Assembly (NCBI RefSeq): GCF_900156405.1
Contig: NZ_FTNN01000002.1
Location: 38,057-102,056 of the forward strand
Length of the DNA: 64,000 nucleotides
Origin: Shewanella morhuae
GTDB lineage: Bacteria > Pseudomonadota > Gammaproteobacteria > Enterobacterales > Shewanellaceae
Reading direction: 5' to 3'
Positions 50,813 to 59,198 of this stretch are shown here, piece after piece. Below the pieces are notes generated by a model, which was not told the origin of the DNA, did not search any database, and saw nothing but the letters and a program-made list of their open reading frames with translations. The position numbers and the translations under genes are program-made. The number at the start of each line of letters is the position of its first letter. Position 1 is the first letter of the stretch.

Positions 50813-50818
50813 ATTCTA
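50813..50818 (-). promoter_or_regulatory. -10 element of csrB1
   Basis: TAGAAT on the minus strand is followed by TCATCTGG, with a likely start near 50806. The same CGTA-TTCAT framework recurs at csrB2. No good -35 is visible, as expected for an activator-dependent promoter. Confidence 0.6.
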
Positions 50819-50823
50819 CGGCA

Positions 50824-51290
50824 ATCACAAATTTACTCATCGAGGATTATTTAATAATGTTACCAACTATATAAAAACCAACATGGCCATTACACTATAA
50901 CATTATGATAAATATGGAATATTAATTAATATAGCGCCATTATCAACCTAAGGACTTACAAATCACTTACGTGATTGTGAGAGATCTCTCACAAGAATAA
51001 TGGCAATTAGAATGAAATTCATTCGTAGTTTAGTTTTGCCCCTCTGAAAATATTTTCCATAGCTTCCGTTTATCTATCGACATGAATAAAGCTTTCGGCA
51101 AATATTCAGCATTTACAGAAGGAGGGGCACTACAAAATGTATAAAATAATGCAGATAAAAAACACTACAACAAAAACCATAAGAGGCTTTTCATAATTCC
51201 GTGTCAGATTAAGGCTCACACTGTCCAGTATTGAGGGTAACAGTGCAAAACAGAATTAACCATATACAATCTACAATCGTAAAAATTAGC
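50824..51290 (-). other. csrB1 upstream regulatory region
   Basis: About 470 bp of AT-rich non-coding DNA separate the two RNA genes. It holds the UvrY palindrome at 50976-50993, with AT-rich DNA between that and the promoter that could bind IHF. I see no coding frame. Confidence 0.6.
50976..50993. promoter_or_regulatory. UvrY/GacA-type binding site upstream of csrB1
   Basis: TGTGAGAGATCTCTCACA is a perfect 18-bp palindrome. It matches the known UvrY/GacA box (TGTAAG-N6-CTTACA and the E. coli variant with GAGATCTC in the middle). It lies about 170 bp upstream of the predicted csrB1 start, the distance typical of csrB genes. Confidence 0.88.
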
Positions 51291-51291
51291 C

Positions 51292-51829
51292 AAAGAAAAG
51301 GGCGCAACATAGTGCGCCCCATTTATCCTTTGTAAGCCTTCCTGCTCGATTTGTGCTCCCTGCACCATCCATGCGTTTGTTTGCGTCCAGCATCATCCCT
51401 GTAATCCTTTTTTGTCCCTGTGTATCTAGCTTTCGCGAGATAACACTCAATCCTTTGACCTGTAAATCCGTTTACAGAGCCAGTCACTTCCTATGACGTT
51501 TCCCTATTGCATCCTGCAAAATTAGTTTTCCATAGATGAGTACAAGCTGTTCACCCTTATACCCCATCCTTGACTCGACACGTCCTGCATCGAGCTCATG
51601 CTTAATCCTTAAGCGTGTCCTTTTTCATCCTGATAATCATCATCCTGACAATTCAACTCGCTATCCCTAATAATCTTTGAAAAGCAACCTAGCTTTTCAT
51701 TAGCCAGTCCTAGGCAGTTAACAGCTACCATGCTGTCGGCGATTTCAACCATGAAATCTAATTAATTTGTTGCGTCTTGCGTCCATTAAGCCTGTTTCGC
51801 TTTCCTTGCTATCCATTCATCTTGGCTAT
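51292..51829 (-). ncRNA. csrB2: CsrB-family regulatory RNA, copy 2
   Basis: A second CsrA-sequestering RNA of about 538 nt. Its minus strand contains 25 GGA triplets, concentrated in CAGGATG-, AAGGAT- and GGGATG-type sites, and no coding frame. A GC hairpin with a TTTTCTTT tail ends it. The 5' end is placed after a TAATAT -10 element. It is longer than copy 1 and has a GGA-free stretch around 51720-51780. Only short blocks are identical between copies, so the duplication is old. S. oneidensis is reported to carry csrB1 and csrB2 under BarA/UvrY, which fits. Confidence 0.86.
51300..51319 (-). terminator. Terminator of csrB2
   Basis: GGGCGCA (51300-51306) pairs with TGCGCCC (51313-51319) around a 6-nt loop. 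The minus-strand tail is TTTTCTTT. Confidence 0.88.
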
Positions 51830-51835
51830 GAATGA

Positions 51836-51841
51836 ATATTA
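51836..51841 (-). promoter_or_regulatory. -10 element of csrB2
   Basis: TAATAT on the minus strand is followed by TCATTC. It aligns with the csrB1 element (CGTAATATTCAT against CGTAGAATTCAT). The transcript probably starts near 51829. Confidence 0.6.
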
Positions 51842-51998
51842 CGTTAACTTACACCTCTTTGTTCGGCTAAAAGAACACAATGCAAAACTTTAAGATATAA
51901 CAATGGAGCGATTAAACCTTTATAAGTTGATTTAATTGGATATTAAGCCACTGAGAACAAAAAACAATCAAAAATAAAGCTAGATATCCTACAGTAGG

Positions 51999-52016
51999 TG
52001 TAAGCGATCTCTCACA
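51999..52016. promoter_or_regulatory. UvrY/GacA-type binding site upstream of csrB2
   Basis: TGTAAGCGATCTCTCACA matches the UvrY/GacA box with a slightly imperfect palindrome. It lies about 160-170 bp upstream of the predicted csrB2 start and 15 bp after the stop of the DUF962 gene. Confidence 0.85.
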
Positions 52017-52030
52017 CGAAAGTGAGCACC

Positions 52031-52369
52031 TTACTTAACATCATTTTTTCTACCTAAAAAGTGCCAAATCATTTGAGCAAACATTACCCAATCAGCCATC
52101 AAGCTATAAAATGGATATTGAAATGTTGCGGGGCGATTTCTCTCAAATACAAAGTGTCCTATCCAAGCAAAACCATAACCAACCAATGGAACAAACCAAC
52201 ATAACCACCACGTTTGTGTAAATATCGTGATAGTAACCAGCAATAACACGATGCCACTACCAGCAAAGTGTAATTGTCGACAAATAGGGTTTTGGTGCTG
52301 TGATAAATAAAAAGGGTAAAAATCCGTGAAACTGCGATACAAACGAACTGAACGGTTCGAATTATGCAT
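52031..52369 (-). CDS. DUF962 (Mpo1-like) membrane protein
   Basis: The 112-residue protein matches the Mpo1-like DUF962 family: FYLSQHQNPICRQLHFAGS, then GYGFAWIGHFVFERNRPATF and YSLMADWVMF. The conserved histidines (H in QHQN, LHF and GHF) are the expected iron ligands of a 2-hydroxy fatty acid dioxygenase. Two or three membrane helices are present. The ATG at 52369 overlaps the GNAT stop by 8 bp. A longer frame to 52414 would overlap far more. The bacterial substrate is not established. Confidence 0.82.
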   Translation of the reverse strand: MHNSNRSVRLYRSFTDFYPFYLSQHQNPICRQLHFAGSGIVLLLVTITIFTQTWWLCWFVPLVGYGFAWIGHFVFERNRPATFQYPFYSLMADWVMFAQMIWHFLGRKNDVK

Positions 52370-53000
52370 GCTGTTGGCCTGCATAAAATAACAACTGTCC
52401 ATCGATACTGCCAATATTTAACTCGCCCAACGAAAAAAAGTCATGTTGGGTAAATAATTGCGTATGGCTCTCTTGTGTCACAAACACACCAATACCTTCG
52501 ACGTCAGGCTGCTCATCACACCAACTCACAACCGCTTGAACTAAACGATGTCCAAGTCCTTTGTGCCGCTCATTAGATACCAGTGCGATAAACTGCAAAA
52601 TGCCACAGTGATGATTGGGCAACAACTCAATAATACTCGACTCTTTTTTTATTAAAGCTTGTGTGGATTGCCAGCCAGTACCTAACAACATCTTTAAACG
52701 CCAATGCCAATAACGTCCTTCTCCTAAGGGGATTTTCTGGGTAACAACACAGGCTAAACCAACCAGCCTTTCACCGTTAAACAAACCAATGAGTGCTTGT
52801 TTTTGTTGCCATAAAGTATTGAGCTCTTCACGGATCGCAGCACGTAATTTTTGTTCATAAGCCGCTTTATCTGAGGAAAACAGTGATTCAATAAAAAAGG
52901 GGTCATCGTGATAAGCGTTATAAAGAATAGAAGCTGCAATACGTAAATCTTCCGCAGTCAAATAGACTGCTCGATAATTTTCCAAGGTCTGATTTTCCAT
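52362..53000 (-). CDS. GNAT-family N-acetyltransferase
   Basis: The 212-residue protein has a GNAT fold. FIALVSNERHKGLGHRLVQAVV carries the acetyl-CoA loop (RxxGxG type) at about residues 139-160, and LFTQHDFFSLGEL is the last conserved strand region. The acceptor substrate is unknown. AAGGAATACGAATA precedes the ATG. It overlaps the DUF962 gene, so the two are co-translated. Confidence 0.88.
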   Translation of the reverse strand: MENQTLENYRAVYLTAEDLRIAASILYNAYHDDPFFIESLFSSDKAAYEQKLRAAIREELNTLWQQKQALIGLFNGERLVGLACVVTQKIPLGEGRYWHWRLKMLLGTGWQSTQALIKKESSIIELLPNHHCGILQFIALVSNERHKGLGHRLVQAVVSWCDEQPDVEGIGVFVTQESHTQLFTQHDFFSLGELNIGSIDGQLLFYAGQQHA

Positions 53001-53145
53001 TATTCGTATTCCTTGAATTAGCTCACACTTTTTACGAGTACCATTAATTTACCAAGGAAACAAAAAAGTGCAAATTTTAATCATAGATTGCATTTTTTAA
53101 TCAGACGCTTACTCTAAACACTGGCAACATACTGAAAAGGAAATA

Positions 53146-53382
53146 ATGATGGACACAACTCCAGTCGACTTAAGCCACTTATTCGAACAACTCGGTTTAG
53201 ACAATAGCGATGAAGCTATAAAGCAGTTTATTGAAACCCATGAGATTGACCATCATATTCATCTAAATCAAGCACCCTTTTGGAACTCCGCACAAAAGAG
53301 TTTTCTAACTGAAGCCCTAGAAGCGGATGCTGAATGGACGCCACTTATTGAAAAATTAGATACTCGGCTGCGTAAATTATAA
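53146..53382 (+). CDS. DUF2789 protein
   Basis: The 78-residue soluble protein matches DUF2789: DLSHLFEQLGLDNSDEAI, then FIETHEIDHHI, and APFWNSAQKSFLTEALEADAEW. The family is common in gammaproteobacteria and its function is unknown. Two ATG codons (53146, 53149) follow an AAGG. It is monocistronic and divergent from the GNAT gene. Confidence 0.85.
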   Translation: MMDTTPVDLSHLFEQLGLDNSDEAIKQFIETHEIDHHIHLNQAPFWNSAQKSFLTEALEADAEWTPLIEKLDTRLRKL

Positions 53383-53426
53383 GGTTATTCGATTCTATTT
53401 TACCGTAAGCCGTTCACTCCAACCCA

Positions 53427-53796
53427 CTAAGGCATTGTTTCTGTGCACGATAGGCGTGCATTCATCCTTAGTGGTTTTTCCATCGTTATTATTGCGCTGG
53501 GTACATAAAACAAGATTAAGGTTTGTTGATTAGAACCGCCTTTTTTAACTCTTTGTTGGATGTAAGCTTCACTAAAATCAGCAATACGTATTAAGTTCAT
53601 CACTTGTTTCTGGGCATTACTAAGCTCATTTTGGATAAATTTATAAGATTTTCATCCTAAACGGCCTCCCAAGATTAACTGCAATTCCAGTCCGATTCTC
53701 CCTCCTCCATATTGACCACACTGCCACTAAGACCTAAGCTTGCAAGCCCTAAAAAGTGATAGCGATAAGTGCGTTATTCCATTTATGGCTAATCAT
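53427..53796 (-). pseudogene. Decayed gene for a small secreted protein
   Basis: Minus-strand reading from ATG 53796, with AGAGG upstream, gives MISHKWNNALIAIT and then stops. A shifted frame continues with LGLASLGLSGSVVNM, completing a plausible signal peptide. Another shift gives GGGRIGLELQLILGGRLG, a TGA, and then a 70-codon open tail that includes FIQNELSNAQKQVMNLIRI and QRVKKGGSNQQTLILFYVP. Three protein-like segments in the right order, broken by two frameshifts and one stop, suggest a recently inactivated gene. The family is not recognised, and sequencing error is an alternative explanation. The rest of the gap (53797-53951) shows nothing else. Confidence 0.4.
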
Positions 53797-53951
53797 GTAG
53801 CCTCTGTGTAATTATTTTTTTTGCTTAAAAATGATTATCACTGGACAACAAATAAAGCAAAAACAAACATAACACACTGTTTTTTTTATTAAATTAAAAC
53901 TCAAGTGTCACTATGCAATTTGCTTAAATTATTAAAAAAGGAACTTTGCTA

Positions 53952-54338
53952 ATGATGAGTCCTATCGACCAAGTATTAGCGGCTGCACGTTCGCTCGAAG
54001 CCAGCGGAAAAACACCCAGCCTAGCCTTAATTAAAACCCGCGTAAGCAGCCGCTTACCGCTGCCGATATTGATACAAGGTTTACAACAATTTAAATCAAT
54101 GCCTAAGGCGGAGCGAGAACGTTTAACCGAGTTGCAAGCAACGTCCCCGACAGAAGAAGCCCCCATAACTCAGGACGCCATAACTCTTGTTACACTTGCT
54201 GAGCGCCTATTGACGCAACAGACATATTTTGACCGCTATGCCGAACAGCAAACAGCAGAAATAGTGCAACTAAAAAATGAGTTACTCAAACTTCAACAAC
54301 GCATCAACCTACTAGAATCCCAAGGGAAAAAAGCTTAA
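53952..54338 (+). CDS. Hypothetical protein paired with a DUF2310 gene
   Basis: The protein has about 128 residues from ATG 53952 or 53955, with AAGGA upstream. The N-terminal half (VLAAARSLEASGKTPSLALI, then KTRVSSRLPLPILIQGLQQF) resembles a small helix-turn-helix of the kind seen in KfrA-like DNA-binding proteins. The C-terminal third is a predicted coiled coil (EIVQLKNELLKLQQRINLLE). The stop overlaps the start of the next gene by one base. A nucleic-acid-binding role is only a guess from this shape and the partner. Confidence 0.75.
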   Translation: MMSPIDQVLAAARSLEASGKTPSLALIKTRVSSRLPLPILIQGLQQFKSMPKAERERLTELQATSPTEEAPITQDAITLVTLAERLLTQQTYFDRYAEQQTAEIVQLKNELLKLQQRINLLESQGKKA

Positions 54339-55111
54339 TGTTTGTCACTGAACTGCGCTTCGAATGTTTTGCCGACACGACTATTTCTGCAGCCGAAAAA
54401 GCCATTAATCAACTTCTCGAAGCCTATCGAGCCAACGGTCAAATCTTAGGGCGAGAATTTGCGGTCGCCTTTAATGATGGTGAATTTAGAGTGCGTTTGT
54501 TAATGCCAGAAAAAAACAGTTTGGCGCACAAATACCACAGCCCTTGGGTCAAAAAAGCGTTAACAGAATTAACTGAAGCCAAGCTACTGGCCCCACGAGA
54601 AAAGTTTATCGGTCAGGACATCAACTCTGAGGTCAGCAATACCCAAACCCCAAGCTGGCAGTTACTCTATACTAGCTTTGTGCATATGTGCTCACCCCTG
54701 CGCAGTGGCGATAATTTATTACCCATTCCCTTGTACCAAATTCCCGCCACCTTTAATGGCGATCATAAGCGCGTTATTCGTTGGCAGAGTGAATGGCAAG
54801 CCTGTGACGAGCTACAAATGGCGGCGGCGACAAAAGCTGAATTTGCCGCATTAGAGGAATTATCGAGTCCAGAGAGTGATTTATTTCGTCGAGGTTGGGA
54901 TTTACGCGGTCGTATCGAATATCTCACTAAAATCCCGACCTATTACTATTTATATCGCGTTGGTGGCCAAGATCTTGCCTCTGAAATGACACGGGCTTGC
55001 CCACGTTGTCACAGTCAAGATTGGAAACTTGATGAACCACTGTTAGATATGTTTCATTTTCGCTGCGAGCCTTGTCGCATAGTGTCCAATCTGTCTTGGG
55101 ATCATCAATAG
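54338..55111 (+). CDS. DUF2310 zinc-ribbon protein
   Basis: The 257-residue protein matches DUF2310, annotated as zinc-ribbon-containing and possibly nucleic-acid-binding. The ribbon is at the C-terminus: CPRCHSQDW and CEPCRIV supply four cysteines. SPLRSGDNLLPIPLYQIP and GRIEYLTKIPTYYYLYRVGG are family segments. It starts within the stop of the preceding gene. Experimental function is unknown to me. Confidence 0.87.
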   Translation: MFVTELRFECFADTTISAAEKAINQLLEAYRANGQILGREFAVAFNDGEFRVRLLMPEKNSLAHKYHSPWVKKALTELTEAKLLAPREKFIGQDINSEVSNTQTPSWQLLYTSFVHMCSPLRSGDNLLPIPLYQIPATFNGDHKRVIRWQSEWQACDELQMAAATKAEFAALEELSSPESDLFRRGWDLRGRIEYLTKIPTYYYLYRVGGQDLASEMTRACPRCHSQDWKLDEPLLDMFHFRCEPCRIVSNLSWDHQ

Positions 55112-55199
55112 CATCATAGTATCCCGCTGTAGAACTCAACCTAAGATAAGCCGTACTTAGCTTGAGTTCACTCTGATTGGTGAGCGTCGCTCACGCTAG

Positions 55200-55850
55200 C
55201 TAGCGTTTACCCATCAAGTTTTGCCACATTAGTTTAAAACGAGCGAAAATACCGGGATGCTCTAATGCCGGCATAGGTAATTCTTCATGCTTTACTGGCG
55301 GTGCTATACGTGGCGATAGCGCCTCAATAAATTCAGCTAAACTTGCCGATAATTGCTGCGAAGGCAACTCACCAGGTAGCTCTATCCATACACTGCCGTC
55401 ATTGTTATCAATAGTGAGCATTTTATCGCCATCATCTAACAGGCCAATAAACCAAGTAGGTGGCTGCTTGAGCTTTTTTTTCATCATCAGATGGCCAATC
55501 AGGTTTTGCTGCAGGCAATCAAAATCGTTTTCATTCCATACTTGCAGCAACTCACCCGTACCCCATTTTGAGTCAAATAAGAGTGGTGCAGAGAAATATT
55601 GACCATAAAAGTGATTGATTTCTGGCCATAAAGTTAATTCTAGCGCATGCTCAACATTAGCGAAACTCCCTTCGACCTCGCGTTTAACAGGCTGCCAAAA
55701 AACCGCCTGTTCTAGTTCGGGTTGAAATTCGCCCTGAATACACACAGAAGGTTCACCCTGCGGGTAATAACGCGGTAGTTCACTTAAGCTCGTTAAGTAA
55801 GCTTTATGATAGTTTTGCAAAAATTTATCGAGTGCAGGCAGACAAGACAC
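55200..55850 (-). CDS. syd: SecY-interacting protein Syd
   Basis: Syd binds SecY at the cytoplasmic face of the membrane and is thought to monitor the translocon. The 216-residue protein has [33 protein letters not shown], and [37 protein letters not shown] and GSVWIELPG follow. It begins with GTG at 55850, 60 bp from the divergent queF start. The syd-queF pair is also adjacent in E. coli. Confidence 0.94.
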   Translation of the reverse strand: MSCLPALDKFLQNYHKAYLTSLSELPRYYPQGEPSVCIQGEFQPELEQAVFWQPVKREVEGSFANVEHALELTLWPEINHFYGQYFSAPLLFDSKWGTGELLQVWNENDFDCLQQNLIGHLMMKKKLKQPPTWFIGLLDDGDKMLTIDNNDGSVWIELPGELPSQQLSASLAEFIEALSPRIAPPVKHEELPMPALEHPGIFARFKLMWQNLMGKR

Positions 55851-55872
55851 TTAAGCACAATCCAATTTCAGG

Positions 55873-55878
55873 TATAAT
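55873..55878 (+). promoter_or_regulatory. -10 element of queF
   Basis: A perfect TATAAT lies 32 bp upstream of the queF ATG at 55910. The -35 region (CTTAAG, 17 bp upstream) is poor. It falls between the divergent syd and queF starts. Confidence 0.45.
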
Positions 55879-55909
55879 GTATGCCTATTTTGACATGGAA
55901 ACAGTATTG

Positions 55910-56767
55910 ATGACACAGAATCACGATCCCTATAGTGATGCGCAAGCGCTTGCTGGCCTGACGTTAGGTAAAGCCACAGACTATCAAGCTGAATATGACG
56001 CGTCGCTGTTACAAGGGGTTCCACGCTCACTAAACCGTAACGCTATAGCACTCACGGAGACGCTACCATTTCATGGTGCCGATATCTGGACGGGTTATGA
56101 ACTATCTTGGTTAAATACCAAAGGTAAGCCTATGGTGGCCATAGTAGAAGTGTATTTGAGCTATGAAAGCCTGAACCTGATTGAGTCAAAATCGTTTAAA
56201 CTGTATCTCAATAGTTTTAATCAAACCAAGTTCGATAACATAGATTCACTGCAAAAAACGTTAACGCAAGACCTAGGGCAATGCGCCCAAGGTGATGTTA
56301 ACATTAAGATTATCGAACCGAAAAACTTTGCTATTCAGCGAATCATTGAGTTACCAGGCACTTGTATTGACGATCTTGATATTGAAGTTAGTGATTATAC
56401 TTTTAATCCTGATTATTTAGAAAACAGTACCGATGAGAAACAAATTGTTGCAGAAACGCTCAATTCTAATTTGCTAAAATCGAACTGCTTAATTACTTCG
56501 CAACCCGATTGGGGTAGCGTGATGATCCGCTACCAAGGGCCTAAAATCGATCGCGAGAAGCTACTGCGCTATTTGATTTCTTTTCGCCAACATAACGAGT
56601 TCCACGAGCAGTGTGTCGAGCGGATTTTTGTCGATCTAAAACGTTTTTGTCATTGCACTAAACTCACCGTTTATGCGCGTTATACTCGCCGTGGTGGTTT
56701 AGACATAAACCCGTATCGTAGCGATTTTGAGCAACCAGGTGAAAATCACAGGCTTGCGAGACAGTAA
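55910..56767 (+). CDS. queF: NADPH-dependent 7-cyano-7-deazaguanine reductase
   Basis: QueF reduces preQ0 to preQ1 in queuosine biosynthesis. The ATG at 55910 gives 285 residues starting [20 protein letters not shown], close to E. coli (282). The catalytic cysteine lies in [18 protein letters not shown], and the NADPH/QueF motif [11 protein letters not shown] is intact. [12 protein letters not shown] and [18 protein letters not shown] also match. Upstream in-frame starts at 55832 and 55895 lie in the promoter region and are rejected. Confidence 0.97.
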   Translation: MTQNHDPYSDAQALAGLTLGKATDYQAEYDASLLQGVPRSLNRNAIALTETLPFHGADIWTGYELSWLNTKGKPMVAIVEVYLSYESLNLIESKSFKLYLNSFNQTKFDNIDSLQKTLTQDLGQCAQGDVNIKIIEPKNFAIQRIIELPGTCIDDLDIEVSDYTFNPDYLENSTDEKQIVAETLNSNLLKSNCLITSQPDWGSVMIRYQGPKIDREKLLRYLISFRQHNEFHEQCVERIFVDLKRFCHCTKLTVYARYTRRGGLDINPYRSDFEQPGENHRLARQ

Positions 56768-56823
56768 ATCAAGATAACGTCAAAGGTTTACAGTAAAGTG
56801 GCTCGCTAAATAAAAGCCCAAAC

Positions 56824-56850
56824 AGCCCTGAATTATCAGGGCTTTTTATT
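56824..56850 (+). terminator. Rho-independent terminator of queF
   Basis: AGCCCTGA (56824-56831) pairs with TCAGGGCT (56836-56843) around a 4-nt loop, followed by TTTTTATT. Confidence 0.9.
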
Positions 56851-57001
56851 GCGTTAATATGTTAATAAACCGTGACAACCCCAAATTTGCCACGCGATTC
56901 AATAACGAAATAATGCTTCAACATAGGCTTATTTATCGAGAAAGATCACTCGTACTTAATAGGCACTACCTTAAAGGCGATTTGTTTACTGAAATAGAAA
57001 T

Positions 57002-57547
57002 TTAATTTACTGAGGTGGACGTTGACTCTGTAGTTTTGCACTCAAGCAATAATTGCTGAAAATGTGCCCCTAAGTCTTGCTTGGCAAATTGTTCACTCGC
57101 GAGCGCCATTTGCTTAAGACTTTGTAATGCTTGCTCTAATCCCTGCTGTTCAATCAAACTCTTTGCATAAACGGCAGCATCGGCACCTTTTTGCAGAAGA
57201 CTTGCAAGCTTTTCAAAACTCACGTCCTGCTCCATCACTTTCTGTAAATCACCTAACAGTTCAGCTACCTTAGCCGATTCCACTAGCGAGCCTTCAACAT
57301 TAACTAATTTTCCAAGCGGATCCTGCACAAGCTTTTGCGTCACGCAGGCTGAAACTGTGCCTGCCGCAGCGCTTTGTGCCACAACATCTAATCCATTAGT
57401 ACGAATTTGCTCAACCACTTGCTGCAATTGTGGATCTTGAGCTAACCAAGCCTGCTCTAATTGTTGTTTATCATCACTACCAAAATAGCCACAGCCAGAC
57501 AGCAACCCCAGCATAGTCGTCGATAACACGCAGTTAATCCGTTTCAT
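57002..57547 (-). CDS. Hypothetical lipoprotein
   Basis: With the ATG at 57547, preceded by GAGG at good spacing, the protein has 181 residues. The signal peptide ends in the lipobox LLSGC, predicting lipidation near residue 19. The mature part is helical and glutamine-rich. One internal cysteine (SACVTQK) and another near the end (LLECKTTE) could form a disulfide. I recognise no family. It is monocistronic. Confidence 0.8.
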   Translation of the reverse strand: MKRINCVLSTTMLGLLSGCGYFGSDDKQQLEQAWLAQDPQLQQVVEQIRTNGLDVVAQSAAAGTVSACVTQKLVQDPLGKLVNVEGSLVESAKVAELLGDLQKVMEQDVSFEKLASLLQKGADAAVYAKSLIEQQGLEQALQSLKQMALASEQFAKQDLGAHFQQLLLECKTTESTSTSVN

Positions 57548-57727
57548 TGTGAGCCTCATTTATTGCATCCCAATGCAAAATATTATGGACGTGACTATAC
57601 CCAGCAATGTTTAACCGAAGATGAATAAAACAGGCTAAAAAATAGATAAAGACAGAAAGAATCATGACTAAAAGGGCTATCACAACTTAGTGGTTAACGC
57701 AGTTTTTGTACGAATAAATCTCATGAT

Positions 57728-58693
57728 TTACGCGCTGACGATTAAGCTCTCAATACTGCTTAGTTGCGCCGTTAACTTCACCGCAATAGCAACATTATTA
57801 GCATGGGCTAAGCTCACTGCAAAACGGTATTCGTTGGTCAAACGCCCAAAATATGTCTGCCAATATAGAACCTCAGTATCGGAGCTTTGTAGTGGGATAT
57901 TAGGATAAATGCTGAGCATAGGCGCTATGTCATAGGACTGTCTCACTTCGGCATTTTGACCTGACAGCTTAAGTGATACGTTAGATAATTGCTCAAACGG
58001 CTTAAGCTCAAAGGCAAAAGATTTAAGCGACTGCGCTAAACCTAGGCCAGTGGCCTTAATATAGGACTCCTTTAGTGCCCATAAATCGAAAAAGCGTTGC
58101 CGCTGGCTCGATTCATCAGCTAGCGCTAGCAATGCTGTGGTTTCTTGGGATGAAAAATAGTGATTTAAAATGGGAAAAATATCCGTCTTTGGCCGCGACC
58201 TTTCAATATCAACGCCGAATAAAGCTGACTCAAGGCCATGAAACTGAGCTACACCAATCACCAGCCAATCGCCGCTATGACTTAAATTAAACTCAAGCCC
58301 CGTTTGTTGGCGTAATTGCGCCGTTAAGCTTGGCTTTCCCTTAGCACTATATTCAAAGCACCATTCTTTGGGTGATAAATCCGCATAGCAAGATAATACA
58401 GCTCGCAGCGCTGCTCTCACCTGCAATCCCTTCTTTTGCGCTTTGGGGTCGCGATAACGCGCAACCTTAGTGCGCTCATCATCACTTAACCAAGACTGGG
58501 CCAGCACGGTATGCAGCGATGACATCTCGCTAAACGGAATAAAAAATAGATCTACATTTACACTGCGTTCGCCCTTGCCCAATGTTTGAGCATCTGATAC
58601 GACAGGGTTAGGCTTTTCAGTATTTTGCGGCTGATGCTCGGTCATATTTTGGCTTTGGGGAGCACACTCTGCAGCGTTATGATCTGGATTCAT
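57728..58693 (-). CDS. pfaE: 4'-phosphopantetheinyl transferase for the PUFA synthase
   Basis: PfaE activates the tandem ACP domains of PfaA by adding phosphopantetheine from CoA. The 321-residue Sfp-type protein has the magnesium motif GVDIE at residues 160-164 and WALKESYIKA at residues 205-214. LSHSGDWLVIGVA and KGKPSL complete the family pattern. An N-terminal extension of about 45 polar residues is unusual. It is divergent from pfaR and separate from the pfaABCD operon, as in other Shewanella EPA loci from memory. Confidence 0.93.
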   Translation of the reverse strand: MNPDHNAAECAPQSQNMTEHQPQNTEKPNPVVSDAQTLGKGERSVNVDLFFIPFSEMSSLHTVLAQSWLSDDERTKVARYRDPKAQKKGLQVRAALRAVLSCYADLSPKEWCFEYSAKGKPSLTAQLRQQTGLEFNLSHSGDWLVIGVAQFHGLESALFGVDIERSRPKTDIFPILNHYFSSQETTALLALADESSQRQRFFDLWALKESYIKATGLGLAQSLKSFAFELKPFEQLSNVSLKLSGQNAEVRQSYDIAPMLSIYPNIPLQSSDTEVLYWQTYFGRLTNEYRFAVSLAHANNVAIAVKLTAQLSSIESLIVSA

Positions 58694-59198
58694 TCTTCAT
58701 CTTAAATAGTGTTAACGACGTTTTAGAGTCACTTTAAATCGTATGATATTTTAATTGCATAATAAATAGTCGCACGATAGCGAAATTATCAGTTTAAGGG
58801 TGAGAAAATCTAGCGATAACATCAAATTCGTCACCAATAAAACCTAAGCAGCTTAAGCCAGTAGGGGCTATTTTACCCTGTAAACTCAAAAAAACAGTTT
58901 TCATCTACATTACAAATCTTACGCTAGATTTATCAAAGGATTAAAAGCTAAAAACCACAAACCAACATCTAACTGACCGCACAAAAAACAGGCTCAGCTC
59001 ACAAAAGCCTACAATTCTCAGTCCCACATGATTGTATCGAACCCAAACCTCAGGTAACCTGCTTTCCCATTAAATGACACTGATGATAAGTGCTGAGCTG
59101 ACAACAAGCGCCACCCTTTTCATAAAGACTGACTGTGGTAACTTCGTAAAAACCGCTTACCAGTCCCAATAGATTATGTCGGATGATAATTATTATTA
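58694..59198. other. pfaE-pfaR divergent intergenic region
   Basis: This 505-bp AT-rich region must contain the promoters for pfaE and for the pfaR-pfaA operon. I find no clear FadR, FabR or other palindrome, and no intrinsic terminator. The pfaR ATG lacks a strong Shine-Dalgarno. Confidence 0.5.
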
